Assembly (NCBI GenBank): GCA_024220525.1 | Contig: JAMYWO010000119.1 | Span: 95,562-108,428 of the forward strand | DNA length: 12,867 bases | Reading direction: 5' to 3' | Origin: Cochliopodium minus | Taxonomy: Eukaryota > Discosea > Himatismenida > Cochliopodiidae | The notes under the pieces: generated by a model | Database searches by the model: none | What the model was told of the DNA's origin: nothing | Seen by the model: only the letters and a program-made list of their open reading frames with translations | Program-made: the position numbers and the translations under genes | Shown: one piece after another, positions 1-9,110 of the stretch | Numbering within the stretch: position 1 is the stretch's first letter | Layout of the letters: each line of letters begins with the position of its first letter

Positions 1-1
1 A

Positions 2-813
2 AATCAACCAAAAATAATTATATTTAATAATCCATCGGAGTTTATATTTATGGAAGATGAAATAAATTTGAATTGATACATTTCTACTATTATCAAATTT
101 TATTTAAATTTTGAACTGATAATTAAAACACTGCCTACATCTCCCATATTTATTCAATCACAAAAATAATTTTCTTATTTTTTGTTCACAACATTTTTTT
201 TTGTTTTTTTTTTTGTGAGGAAATTTATTTTTAAATTAAACTCTTCTCAAATTAAATAGTCAAACTTTTGTTAAAGTCAAAGAATTAGAGAGTGACTCCA
301 TCACTGTTTTGAATCCCAACAACCAAAACCTCCACGAATTCGTTTTCAAGAACGCAGAGGACAAAATGAGGATCATGCACACCATGAAAAACTGCAAGAA
401 AGAGTTCAAAAAGTTCATCACCCGAATGAATGAGAATGCCAGAAAATCGACTCTTCACAAACCCGAAACTTTTGGTAAAAAATTTTAATTTTAAAAAATT
501 AAATTAATTAAAAATTAAAAATTAAAAATTAAAAATTAAAAATTAATAAAAAAAATGTTGAAATTTCTCTTTCAAAGATATAATCGGCTCTATTTCCAAG
601 GAACAATTTCGTTTGTCTTCAACCCACCAACAATATTCCGCTTGTGCCATATTGGACTGGGATCCCCAAGTTAACCTTTTCGAGAACAGCTTTTCCTTCA
701 AAGAGAATGAAACCATCATCATTTTGGAAAAGACCAATGAGTCTTGGTATTACGCTCAAAAGGGCGATCAAGTTGGCTATATTCCTTCCAGCTATGTAGA
801 GATCATCGAGTGA
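2..813 (+). CDS. PH-like plus SH3 domain protein, C-terminal part
   Basis: This is the 3' end of a gene that begins outside the window. Best model: exons 2-39, 260-474 and 578-813, which together read 162 residues in one frame to TGA. The last ~60 residues are a clear SH3 domain: an ALYDY-like strand (ACAILDW), the ESWYYA tryptophan block and GYIPSSYVE close to the C-terminus. The preceding part, with strands around IIIFNN, TFVKV and HEFVF and then a helix MRIMHTMKNCKKEF, resembles the end of a PH or other PH-like domain. PH followed by SH3 suggests a membrane- or actin-associated adaptor or Rho-family regulator, but this is inference. The SH3 exon and its donor/acceptor (475/577) are firm. 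Exon 260-474 is likely. The first short exon rests only on phase agreement (GA plus T) and a GTTTAT donor. Confidence 0.72.
508..545. repeat. 7-bp tandem repeat in intron
   Basis: About five copies of TTAAAAA lie inside the intron 475-577 of the SH3 gene. This looks like ordinary AT-rich intron slippage; no function is suggested. Confidence 0.8.
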
Positions 814-1154
814 TTTGTATTCACAAATCTTTTTCGTTTCTCCTCATAAGTTCTTATGGAATTGTTTTTTTAGAATACACATTAAAATTTACAAAATTTC
901 AATCTTATTTTTGATAAGGAAAAATAATTTGCATAATTTTGCAAATCACTGTAAATATCAATTGTATATTAGAAGATCAATATAGATGAATGATTTTTTT
1001 TAAAAGTGATAAAAATATGTGTTCGGATATTCAAAAAGAAAAAAAATTTTCTCCTTTTATTGAGAAAAAGAACAAAATTTAATTGTCAATTGTTGGGTTA
1101 CCCTTAATTTCTTTGACGTTTTATTTTAAAAAATAAAAAATAAGAATAAATAAA
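814..1154. other. Intergenic, SH3 gene to F-box-like gene
   Basis: This AT-rich stretch holds the presumed 3'UTR of the SH3 gene and the upstream region of the next gene. I see no open frame with coding character, no tRNA features and no strong TATA box. Confidence 0.6.
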
Positions 1155-2231
1155 ATGGAGTGCAAATTTTATGTGGACCTTCCATCTGTATTATGGGGTT
1201 ACCTTATGAATTATTGTGATGGAAAATCAATTAGTAAGAATTTTTTTATTAAATTAACAAAATTCCAAAATTCTCGTTTAAAAAAAAAGGGAATATGAGA
1301 TCCCTATCCAAAAAGATTTATAAAGAATCAAACAAAAGCGCATTCAATATAGTAAATGCAAGATATAAAGAATATCTAGAGGATGATAAGAAATATAGAA
1401 TATATGGAAATAAAGAGGAAGATCAAAAATCCAAATTTGAGAAGAAAGAAGATTTTTACAACGAAAAGGCAGATTGGGTTTTCATTTTGAGCGTCATTGA
1501 ATCTTCCAGTGAAGTGTTATCTGGATCAAGAGATGTAAAGGATGAAGATTGGAGAATAGACGAAGAGATATTATCCAAAAACCAAAAGGTTGTGATCAAA
1601 GAAATAATCAAAAACTTTTACAACCCAAGGTATAAAGAATTTTTTTTTAAATCTTTTTTAATATTCACTAAAATTTTTCAACAAAAGTAATGTTTCCAAA
1701 GAAATCATTTATCACTCACGATGGGAGGAATTTCAAGTGAAGGGAAGAGGAGGAAGTAGATTCAGTAAAAGCAATTTAATAATTAGCGTCAACAGCAAAA
1801 TACATCATTTCAAATTTGGATGTTCCTTTGTTCAAAGGTGAATAAAAAAAAAAATTTTCGAAAATTTATTTATATTATTAGACCTACAAGTGCTTTGAAT
1901 GGTTAAATTCTTTTTAATAATCCAATTTAATTATCCAATTTAATTTTTCAAAAACAAAGGAGGATTTAAGAAATTTTGTTTTTTTTTCGACAATGTCCGC
2001 TTCAGTGTTGGTGAAACATCCATTTATCATCACCGAAAAAAAGAAAAAGAAAGTAACAAAATAGTGACGAATGAGGAAGTCATAGACCAACTCACTTCTT
2101 TCTCCAAGATAATTTTTGGTGAAAGTTCTACTTATGTTGAATTGCTTGACTTATGTTGTTTACTTTTGAATAGGAAAAGAAAAATTTATTCTGAAATTGA
2201 AAATAAGGAATGTCACATTGAGATGTTTTAA
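1155..2231 (+). CDS. Hypothetical protein with F-box-like N-terminus
   Basis: A complete five-exon gene model: 1155-1233, 1290-1629, 1688-1837, 1882-1901 and 1960-2231 give 286 residues ending in TAA. Splice phases agree at every junction, and introns are 44-58 nt. The first ~45 residues (LPSVLWGYLMNYCDGKSI, then a helix LSKKIYK) resemble an F-box start: leucine-proline, a hydrophobic helix and a later aromatic/leucine helix. That similarity is weak and could be chance. The middle (about 50-120) is Lys/Glu-rich. The C-terminal half has alternating hydrophobic strands (SNLIISVNSKIHHFKF, FKKFCFFFDNVRFSV) and I recognise no family there. If it is an F-box protein it would be a substrate receptor of an SCF ubiquitin ligase. 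Exon 1960-2231 contains a possible GT...AG intron (2119 onward), but the frame stays open through it, so I kept it coding. AATAAA overlaps the stop codon. Confidence 0.7.
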
Positions 2232-2618
2232 ATAAAAAAGGTCACTCCTTTAGATTATTAAATTTTAATTTTTTTTGAATTTAAATTTAATAAATAGTTT
2301 TTGACAAAGAAAAAATCAGAAAACATTCAGTGAAATTTAAATATTGTTTGGAAGTTGATCTAAATTCAATTGAAAAGACTTTATCAAAATTATCAATCTT
2401 AAATTTTTGGCGCAATTTTATTTCTTTGGGGAATTTTTATCAAGTCTATATCAAATTCTCAATTTTTCATAAAGATTGTCAATGAATCTTTTTATTTGAA
2501 TGATTTCATCTTTAATTTCTGATAATTAAGTGAAAGAAGAAATTAAAAATTTTGGCTTTTATTTTTTGATCAAAATTATTGAGAAAAATAAAAAAAAATC
2601 AAAAAGAAAAGATTCGAA
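2232..2618. other. Intergenic, upstream of Rab gene
   Basis: The stretch is A/T-rich with several short frames broken by stops. An open frame from about 2530 runs into the Rab gene in another frame and lacks coding character. No RNA gene or clear promoter element is visible. Confidence 0.55.
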
Positions 2619-3486
2619 ATGGAAATTATTCGTAAAATTGTGGTCACAGGAGACATTGGAGTTGGAAAAACAAACATTCTTACCAGATTTGTCAAGAATG
2701 AGTTTCTATTGGTCAGTATTTATCAGAATTATTTTTTTGCTTTTTTTTTTGTATTAACATGATGATTTTAACTCACAAAATCAATCCACAGAATCATAGA
2801 AGTACAATTGGGGTTGAATTTTTCTCCAAGACTATAAGCTTGGAAAATAATGTGACAATGAGAGCTCATTTATGGGATACAGCAGGACAAGAAAGGTAAA
2901 ATGAGATTTAATAAAAAAATAAAGCAAAAATAATAATTTTATTAAGTTCACATTTTTTTTTTTTTTCAATTTAAATTCCCCTCTTGATAAAAATAGATAT
3001 AAAGCAATAACCAAAGCATATTATCGTGGTGCATGTGGGGCATTATTGGTATATGATATCACCAACAAAAAATCATTTGTGAGTGCAGAAAATTGGCTTA
3101 AAGATTTGAAAGATGCCAATCATGATCTAGATATGATAATGTTGGTGGGAAATAAATCCGATATGGAAGATATGAGAGAAGTATCAACAAGTGAAGCGAA
3201 AGAATTTGCAGAAAAAAAGTAAAAAAAATTCAGTCAAATTTTAAAGATAATAATCCTTTATTTTGAAAGCAAATTATTTTTCATAGAAACATCTGCTTTA
3301 AATGCTGATAATATTGATAAATGCTTCCAACAATTGATGACGGAGATCTATAATAAAAATGGTGGGGAAGGAAACATGAGGGATGATAAGGATAAATTGG
3401 TCAGAATGGATTCTATTCCTCTTTTCGATGAAGTATCCAAGAATAATAATAACAATCCTATCAAAAAGAAGGGTTGTTGCAACTGA
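2619..3486 (+). CDS. Rab-family small GTPase
   Basis: A complete gene of four exons (2619-2711, 2792-2895, 2997-3218, 3270-3486) encoding 211 residues. All GTPase boxes are present: G1 GDIGVGKT near residues 10-17, switch I with RSTIGVEF, G3 WDTAGQE, G4 NKSD and G5 ETSAL. Rab hallmarks are the IGVEF block and the RYKAITKAYYRGA switch II region. The protein ends KKKGCCN, so a dicysteine one residue from the end is the likely geranylgeranylation site. It should cycle between GDP and GTP and recruit effectors on vesicle or endosome membranes. The sequence recalls the Rab8/Rab11/Rab2 group, but I cannot assign a subfamily. The tail before the cysteines is rich in Asn, Asp and Lys, as is usual for the variable region. 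The third intron is only 51 nt; its acceptor is GAAAG at 3269, because only that site gives the NKLFFIETSAL continuation. Confidence 0.95.
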
Positions 3487-4134
3487 TGAAGATTTCTTTT
3501 AAGGAAGAATTCAATTTCATTTTTGTATATAATTATAATAAAAAAAATAAATTTCTGTACATAATAAATACCTTTTTTCACGTGATTTGATCAAAATAAA
3601 TTTGTTGGCTTTGTGAAACACTTCCTGTTTCAATCCTTTTATTGAATTTCTGTTTTGAGATTAAAGGGAAGAATTAATTTCTTGAAAAGCATTCGCAATC
3701 TTGAAAAGATTAACGACCCAATGATGTTGTGGTAAAAAGTCGGATAGTAACTTTAATTATTTGCAGTGTTTGTAAAATGGATCAAAAATAATCTTGTTTT
3801 GTTTTCATATGACCATCTGTTAGTCAAGAATAATACCTCTCTCAATGGGATGTTTCCAATTTCTTTTTGTTTTCCACTTTTGAATATTAACAAACTATTT
3901 TGACTTGTTGAGGAGGCTTTGGAATAAAAAATAATGAATATAGAAAAAAATGGGAAGGAAACTAATATAATTAGTTAAAAATGAAAGATATCTTTTTTTT
4001 TGTTTTAAATGAAACAGATTTGTACTTAACAACAATTTTAAAGATATCTTTTTTGCTTTATGAGTCAATTTTTCTCAAATAAATTTAATTTGAGAAATTT
4101 AATGTAATTTGAATTTATAAAAAAAATTGCTTCA
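3487..4134. other. Intergenic, Rab gene to MFS gene
   Basis: An AATAAA at 3537-3542, about 50 nt after the Rab stop, is the likely polyadenylation signal. The rest is AT-rich with no frame I would call coding. Two copies of a palindromic 10-mer lie in the last 150 nt (separate entry). Confidence 0.6.
3985..4050. promoter_or_regulatory. Paired palindromic 10-mer upstream of MFS gene
   Basis: AAGATATCTT, a perfect palindrome, occurs at 3985-3994 and again at 4041-4050. Both copies are followed by a T run and a short TTTA block. They lie 150 and 94 nt before the start codon of the CLN7-like gene and were not noticed elsewhere in the window. They could be paired binding sites for a dimeric factor; this is inference. 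Confidence 0.3.
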
Positions 4135-6414
4135 ATGTCAAAAAATGATCTTAGATCTTGGATATGCATAAACTATGCATTGTTCATGGTTAATGTGGTA
4201 AAATAAATTAAAAAATTGGTGGAAATCCAAAATCAGAAAATTTATAATCCTTAAAAGGAATATGTGGTGATAATGCCCTCATTGTATTTATATTTGATTT
4301 CAATGGACAAAGGAATATCAAGTTTTTATTTTGCTGTGATTTTGGGTAAAAAGATTTGTAGCTATTAAAAATAGTAAATTAAACAAATCCACCATGATTA
4401 GCATCATACGCCATTTCAACTTTTGTATCGAGCTTTTTCATTGGATATTGGCTAGATAGGCAAAAATTAATTTTAATAAAAAAAAAAATAATTAAAAAAA
4501 AAAACAAACAAAACACAGGAGACCAATGAAAGAAGTGGTACTTTTCCTAGTGTTCGTATCTGTGTTGGGAAATTTAATGTATTCTATGTCAATTTCAACA
4601 CACATGGTATTAATAGCGAGATTGATATCTGGGATATCAGGAAACATATTTGCATGGTTAAATAAACTTTCATCGATAGAAATAGTTTTGTTATTTTTTT
4701 TTCTATTTTTAAAAATAAACCAGTACGGACACTTACATAATCAGAAAATTTACTATGGAAGAACGTACGACCAAATTTGCGTTGATTTCTATGGTTCAAA
4801 GTTTTGGTAAGAAATAAATCGGATCCGATTGTCAAAAAAAAAAATTTATGTATTTTAAAGTGTATTTTTAATTATTTAGTAAAATTGTTGAAATTTTTTC
4901 TTCATTGTAATTTTAGGTTTGCTTTTAGGGCCTCCACTTAATTATCCATTATCTTTGTAAAACAAATAAAAATAATGATTTCAAAAATTGTTTTTATGTA
5001 TTTTGAATTATTTTTTTAATAATTTTTTAAAAAATTTTTGATAAATTTCTTTAAATTTTTTTTTAAAAAATTTTTTTCTTCAGATTGCCAAGTTTACATT
5101 GGAAAATATTCAAATTGAACCCACTCAACTCCCCGGGCTATTTGATGATGTTTTTCTTCGCCACTTCCTTTTTGATGATTCTCTTCAACTTTGAAGAACC
5201 TCCCAAAAGGATAGACGAACAACTCGAGTCCAAATCTTTCAAAGATAAAATTGTCGCTTACAAAACCATCATCACAAGTGTCACTGCCACTTTATTGTTT
5301 TTACAGGGTGTACAAGTTTTTAATCAAGGTTTTAAAAACAATTCATTATTTTTGAATATTTGAATATTAATTTTAAATTATTTTTTAATTTTTATCATTG
5401 CTCTCCATTTATTTTTCTTCCTAGTTTGTCTTGAAACTGTTTTGACACCTGTACTTTTTTTTCATTGTTAAGATATTATAATTATAATTTATTTTAAAGT
5501 TTTAAAATTTATTTTTTAGTTTTTATCATTTTAAATATTTTTATTTTATTAATTTTTTCAAAAAAAGTTGACCAAACAATTCTACAATTTTGGGCAATTG
5601 TATAACTCTTTTATGTATGGAGGAGTTACAGTGTTGATGATCATCATGTTTGGTTTGGTTTCCTGTTTGACTAAAATTGTGAAGGACAGAATCATCATTA
5701 TGACTGGTAATATCATGCAAGGAGGTGGTATCATATCTATGGTACAAAAATAAAATAAAATAATGAAAAAATAAAATAATAATTAGAAAAAACAAATGAC
5801 ATTTTTATTTGGAAATAATCAAATTAAAAATAAAAATAATTTTTCAACTGTTTTTTAAAGTTTGCTTTGTTTTGGGCTCATAACAATGACTGGGTACCAC
5901 CTTTTTGGTTGTTTATGCTTGTTATCTCCATTTGGGTATTGGGGTTGCCCTTTTTCATGGTCACTGTGTCCTCTCTCTACTCAAAATTCATCGTAAAAAC
6001 ACGAGATGACTTTTTAAAAGGTTTTCCCTTTAAAGAAAATTTTTTTTTTTGATAGGAACCTACAAAACAAGGAATGGGTCAGTCATTCATGGGAGGAATT
6101 ATTTCTCTTTGTAAATTTTTTTTTTTCTGAACTTTTCTTTAACAAATATTTTTTATTAAACTTTTTTCGAAGCTTTTATGTTAGCTCCGATATGGAGTGG
6201 TTATACATTATCTCTTGGTGGATTGAAGTACACACTTACTCTCAACATCTTTTTTTGGGTGGTCATTTTATTTATGTTGTTAATTAACTGGAAGAAACTT
6301 GATCTTCCCACCGAAGACATTACTTCCACCATAAATAACGGTTTCACTCCTTCTTCCATTGAAAATAACCCGGAGTCACAACCATTGCTTTCAGATAATA
6401 AGAGTATTAATTAA
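4135..6414 (+). CDS. MFS carrier of the CLN7/MFSD8 type
   Basis: A complete gene of twelve exons: 4135-4197, 4258-4345, 4402-4459, 4519-4656, 4724-4806, 4917-4956, 5084-5328, 5425-5450, 5568-5741, 5861-5992, 6056-6110 and 6173-6414. They sum to 1344 nt (447 residues). Family landmarks appear in order: IMPSLYLYL at the end of TM1; the MFS loop 2-3 motif GYWLDRRPMKEV; RLISGISGN in TM4; TYIIRKFTMEERT; QSFGLLLGP; ETVLTPLTKQF; LPFFMVTVSSLYSKF; EPTKQGMGQSFMGG; and LAPIWSGY. These match lysosomal MFSD8/CLN7-like major facilitators, whose animal member is linked to lysosomal ion/small-molecule transport and Batten disease. The substrate cannot be read from sequence. The C-terminal tail is cytosolic, Ser/Thr/Asn-rich, and carries ESQPLL, an acidic dileucine sorting motif. 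Start chosen: MSKNDLRSW directly precedes TM1 and no earlier in-frame exon is apparent. Exon 10 ends at 5992 although the frame stays open further, because that splice restores the family motif. Confidence 0.92.
4460..4518 (+). other. GC-AG intron in the MFS gene
   Basis: Exon 3 ends GATAG and is followed by GCAAAA; the acceptor is ACACAG at 4518. Joining these gives D-R-R-P in the conserved loop 2-3 motif and keeps the frame. No GT donor lies near enough to give the same protein. The 59-nt size matches its neighbours (56-67 nt). All other introns I placed in this gene use GT. Confidence 0.8.
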
Positions 6415-6689
6415 AAATTCTTTTGTATTTAAATCAAAAAAGAGCCAAATCGAAAACTCAAACAGAGATGCATTGATGTTTCATTTCATTATACCTTATT
6501 TTGAGTATTTTTGCAATGTTGGAAAATAAATTTGAATTTTTTTCTATATTTATCGGATTCAAAAAATTCATCATCTTATACAAAAAAAAATATTATGCAA
6601 ATGGAAAAATTTTTTGAGGATAGTTCAAAGAATTGAAGAAATTTATTATGTATTGGAAAGAAATCCAATTTAAATTTTGAAAATTTTGA
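6415..6689. other. Convergent intergenic region
   Basis: This is the space between the tail ends of the MFS gene (+) and the RING-type gene (-). It is AT-rich 3'UTR-like sequence on both strands, with no further gene seen. Confidence 0.6.
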
Positions 6690-7714
6690 TTATTTATCAA
6701 GAATGTTCCTTAATTCTTGAATGTATCGAGGAAGAGCCAAATGAAAATTCTCTTTTTGGAGTTTGAGATAATTTTTGTATTTATCACAATTAATTTCATG
6801 AAGAGAAGTTATTCCCTTGGTGTCATGAAATGTACAACCTACAATGTCTTTCCATCTGCAATAAGTTTTGCAGTCTAAATGTTTTTCAAAATCTATCCTT
6901 TTCATTGTTTTTTGGCAACTCAAACAATTCACTTGTAAATTTGAGATTCTCTTTTGATAATATTTGTTTGTTTCCATTTTCGAATTTTCACAATCTAAAC
7001 AGTAAAATGAAATAAAGAATTTTTTTTAAAATTTTTTTTAAAACCAAGAAAAATTTAATATAAGAAAATGATCAACAGAAAATTTTAGTAAAATAATTTA
7101 TTGATACATAAAATTTGACACAAAAGAAAAAATTTTACCAAAAGGACAGAAAGAATTACTTTTACAACAACTTTTACAGCAAGAAAGATCGCATTCAGAA
7201 CAAGTTTGGGGATCTTCATAAAGTTTTTTGCAAAGAGAACAGATTAGAAACTTTTTTATTTCGTCAACAAAAACAAAACATTGTTTTTCTTCTTCTTCTT
7301 TGGCACTTTGTTCGATCGTCGTTTCAATCTTTGAGGAAATAAATTTGATCTTCTCTGACAATTCCTCCATTTTCTTTTTGTTCTCTATTTCTCCCTTTTC
7401 TAATTCTTCTATTTTTTCTTTGAATATTTCTCTGTTTTTTTTGATTGTTTGATTGTTTTGTATGACTATTTCTTTGTTTTGTTCATCCATTCTTTCAAGT
7501 ATTTCTATTTTTAATAATAATTCTTTATTTTCTTTTTCTAACAATTCTAATCTTTTTATTCTCTCTTTTTCTATTATCTGTTGTTCTAATCTCTTTTGTT
7601 CTCTTTCTTTTATCTTTTCATAAGAGTGATGGGAGATACTGTGATTACATTTTTCACACTTTCTCGAAAAAGGATGATTAATCAACAATTCTGTTTTTAA
7701 AAAATACTCACATC
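6690..7714 (-). CDS. Coiled-coil RING / TRAF-type zinc-finger protein
   Basis: Two coding exons are firm: 7714-7139 and 6994-6690, with a 144-nt intron between, giving about 292 residues; the first exon is unresolved. Order from the N-terminal side: a small zinc motif with CEYF near the start, then KCEKCNHSISHH (a C-x2-F...C-x2-C-x-H pattern common in amoeboid-protist proteins); a long Glu/Lys-rich coiled coil (about residues 35-150); a RING-like cysteine block (ICSLC, QTCSEC, SCCKSCC, CPFDC; about 155-195); then TRAF-type zinc fingers (NCLSC...HLDCKTYC, CTFH...HEINC). The last RING pair CPFDC forms only when the intron is removed, which supports the join. The likely role is an E3 ubiquitin-ligase or signalling scaffold that self-associates through its coiled coil. 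The RING is atypical: histidine is lacking at the usual position and cysteines are doubled. Exon 7714 begins GA and needs a phase-1 exon upstream. Confidence 0.8.
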
Positions 7715-8080
7715 CTATTCCAAAAGAAAAAAAGAAATGATTTGATGTTGTTGATTAATAAAAATACTTACTCCCTATTCCAAGAAGAAAAAAGAAAAAA
7801 ATAATGATTTGAATGTTTGTTGATTAAATAAAATACTTACAACCTATTCCAAAAAGAAAAAGAAAAGAAAAAGAAATGATTTGAATGTTTGTTGATTAAT
7901 AAAAATACTTACAAACTATTCCAAGAAGAAAAAGAAAAGAGAAAGAATGATTTGAATTTTGTTGATAAAATAAAAATACTTACCCTCTAGTCCAAAAAGA
8001 AAAAATGAAAAAAGAAAAAGAAAAGAATGATTTTGAATGTTCTTGATTAATAACAATAAAAAAATACTTACCCTATCCAA
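7704..8080 (-). repeat. Six-copy tandem array of intron-sized splice-site units
   Basis: Read on the minus strand, six diverged units follow one another. Each has a T/C-rich tract, then (G)GAATAG or a close variant, then a few bases, then GTAAGTATTTT, an ATTAATCA-like block and CAAATCATT. The donor-like hexamers sit at 8071-8066, 7983-7978, 7912-7907, 7840-7835, 7771-7766 and 7711-7706 (the last reads GTGAGT). Spacings are 88, 71, 72, 69 and 60 nt. Between TAG and the donor-like GT lie 1, 3, 3, 3, 3 and 3 nt. Each unit therefore holds a 3' splice site and a near-perfect 5' splice site, spaced like a normal intron. The last copy overlaps the true start of the downstream coding exon (GA TGT GAG TAT). 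The array probably arose by duplication of that intron-exon boundary. Confidence 0.85.
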
Positions 8081-8116
8081 AAATAAGAGGTAAATATTAT
8101 TGTGTTTTAAATTCAT
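8068..8116 (-). other. Candidate first exon of the RING-type gene
   Basis: An ATG at 8116-8114 opens a frame starting MNLKHNNIYLLFLDR. Splicing at the strong donor at 8071 leaves phase 0, but the next exon needs phase 1. Only the second GT of GTAAGTAT (donor at 8067) gives an in-phase join, producing Arg-Cys-Glu-Tyr. The region also forms the T-rich tract of the first array unit, so it may simply be intron, with the true first exon further upstream. Confidence 0.25.
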
Positions 8117-9110
8117 TTTACACCACTTGTTGAAACAAAATTTATTTAAAAAAATGTAGTAACTAAGTTAATATTAATATTTTATTTTAAATTATTTTAA
8201 AGTACAGGTTAAATTTTAATTGCAATCTCTTTATTCTATGAGAATTTTTTGATTTTTTGGAGAAAATGAAAGGTTATTTTGTTTTTTTTTAACAAAATTT
8301 AATGGTTTCAAAAAATTTTAGGATAGTTGAATTCATCTTGGTATTATAAACAAGAAAATAAATTTTCGAAACTGATAACATTTTTATTGACAATAATGTA
8401 AATTTTATCTTTTATAAAATTCTTTACAAGAATAACATTGACAGTTTTCCACTTCACATTGGAAGTAATGGTTCATTTTTTTTTTTTTCAAATTTTTATT
8501 TTATGAAATTTTTTTTTTTTTTTTTTCTTAAAAAAATAAGTGGAGTATTTCAGATAATTCAATTTTTGGTAAACAAATGGATTATCAAGACTCTCCAATA
8601 TTAAAGATTATTATTTGAATGTTCTATTAACTGTTAATTTTAAATTCTAAAGTGATAAACTCGAAAAAGTACAAAGGCGAAATTTTCTTCCATTTGGAGA
8701 TTAAATTATTTTGTCTAAAGAAGTTATTTTTTCTTTGTTCTTAAATAAAAGAAGTTGAGTGTTTGTATATTTCAATCACATTACAAAGATAACATCCTTT
8801 AGAATTACAAAAAAAAATTTCAATTTTTCTAAAAAAATTTATTTGCGCAAAAATTTTAAAAAATAATTTGAATTATCATTAAAATTGAAAAACTAACTTA
8901 AGAAAACTCTTTTGAGATGTTTGACAATGAAATATTGTTCCAAAAGAGAAGTGAACAAGATACTTTATAAATATTGAGACTAATATATCTATTTTCTAAA
9001 ATCGAAGATCAAGAGTTTGGAAGAATATTCGATGAAAAGAAAAGAAATTATTCCACCATTAAAAAAAAAAAAATCACATCATGGTCTGGATTTCGATTTT
9101 TAGACCATTC
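8117..9110. other. Gene-poor AT-rich region
   Basis: About 1 kb with long A and T runs. The unresolved first exon and promoter of the minus-strand RING gene may lie here. Short open frames occur around 8919-9120 on the plus strand; one reads KIEDQEFGRIFDEKKRNYST, but it has no matching start or splice context and I cannot assign it. They may be decayed mobile DNA. Nothing else is supportable. Confidence 0.5.
9081..9108. other. 7-bp inverted repeat hairpin
   Basis: ATGGTCT (9081-9087) pairs perfectly with AGACCAT (9102-9108) around a 14-nt loop. It lies directly before the tRNA-like sequence. It is not part of a tRNA fold I could build and may be a chance hairpin or a remnant of an element end. 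Confidence 0.4.

Noticed and set aside
2-813. Myosin or FERM-domain tail
   Set aside because: A PH-like reading fits the strand-helix pattern equally well, and too little of the domain is in the window to choose FERM.
2119-2174. Intron GTGAAA...AATAG in the last exon of the F-box-like gene
   Set aside because: The frame is open throughout with normal composition, so no intron is required; it could still be an optional one.
3348-3581. Minus-strand hydrophobic open frame
   Set aside because: It is antisense to the last Rab exon; the hydrophobic look comes from T-rich complement.
4584-4835. Minus-strand open frame
   Set aside because: It is the antisense of MFS exons 4-5, which carry clear family motifs on the plus strand.
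5541-5795. Minus-strand open frame, His/Asp-rich
   Set aside because: It is a shadow of MFS exon 9 and runs into the intron.
7691-7711. 21-nt intron GTGAGT...ACAG at the start of the RING-gene exon
   Set aside because: It is too short for this genome, and reading through keeps the frame and completes the C-x2-F...C-x2-C motif.
7704-8080. CRISPR-like repeat array
   Set aside because: The units are diverged along their length, have no constant-repeat/unique-spacer structure, and sit inside a eukaryotic intron.
7916-8116. 66-residue minus-strand membrane-like protein
   Set aside because: It is translation of pyrimidine tracts in the splice-site array; the Phe/Leu runs reflect CTTTTT repeats.
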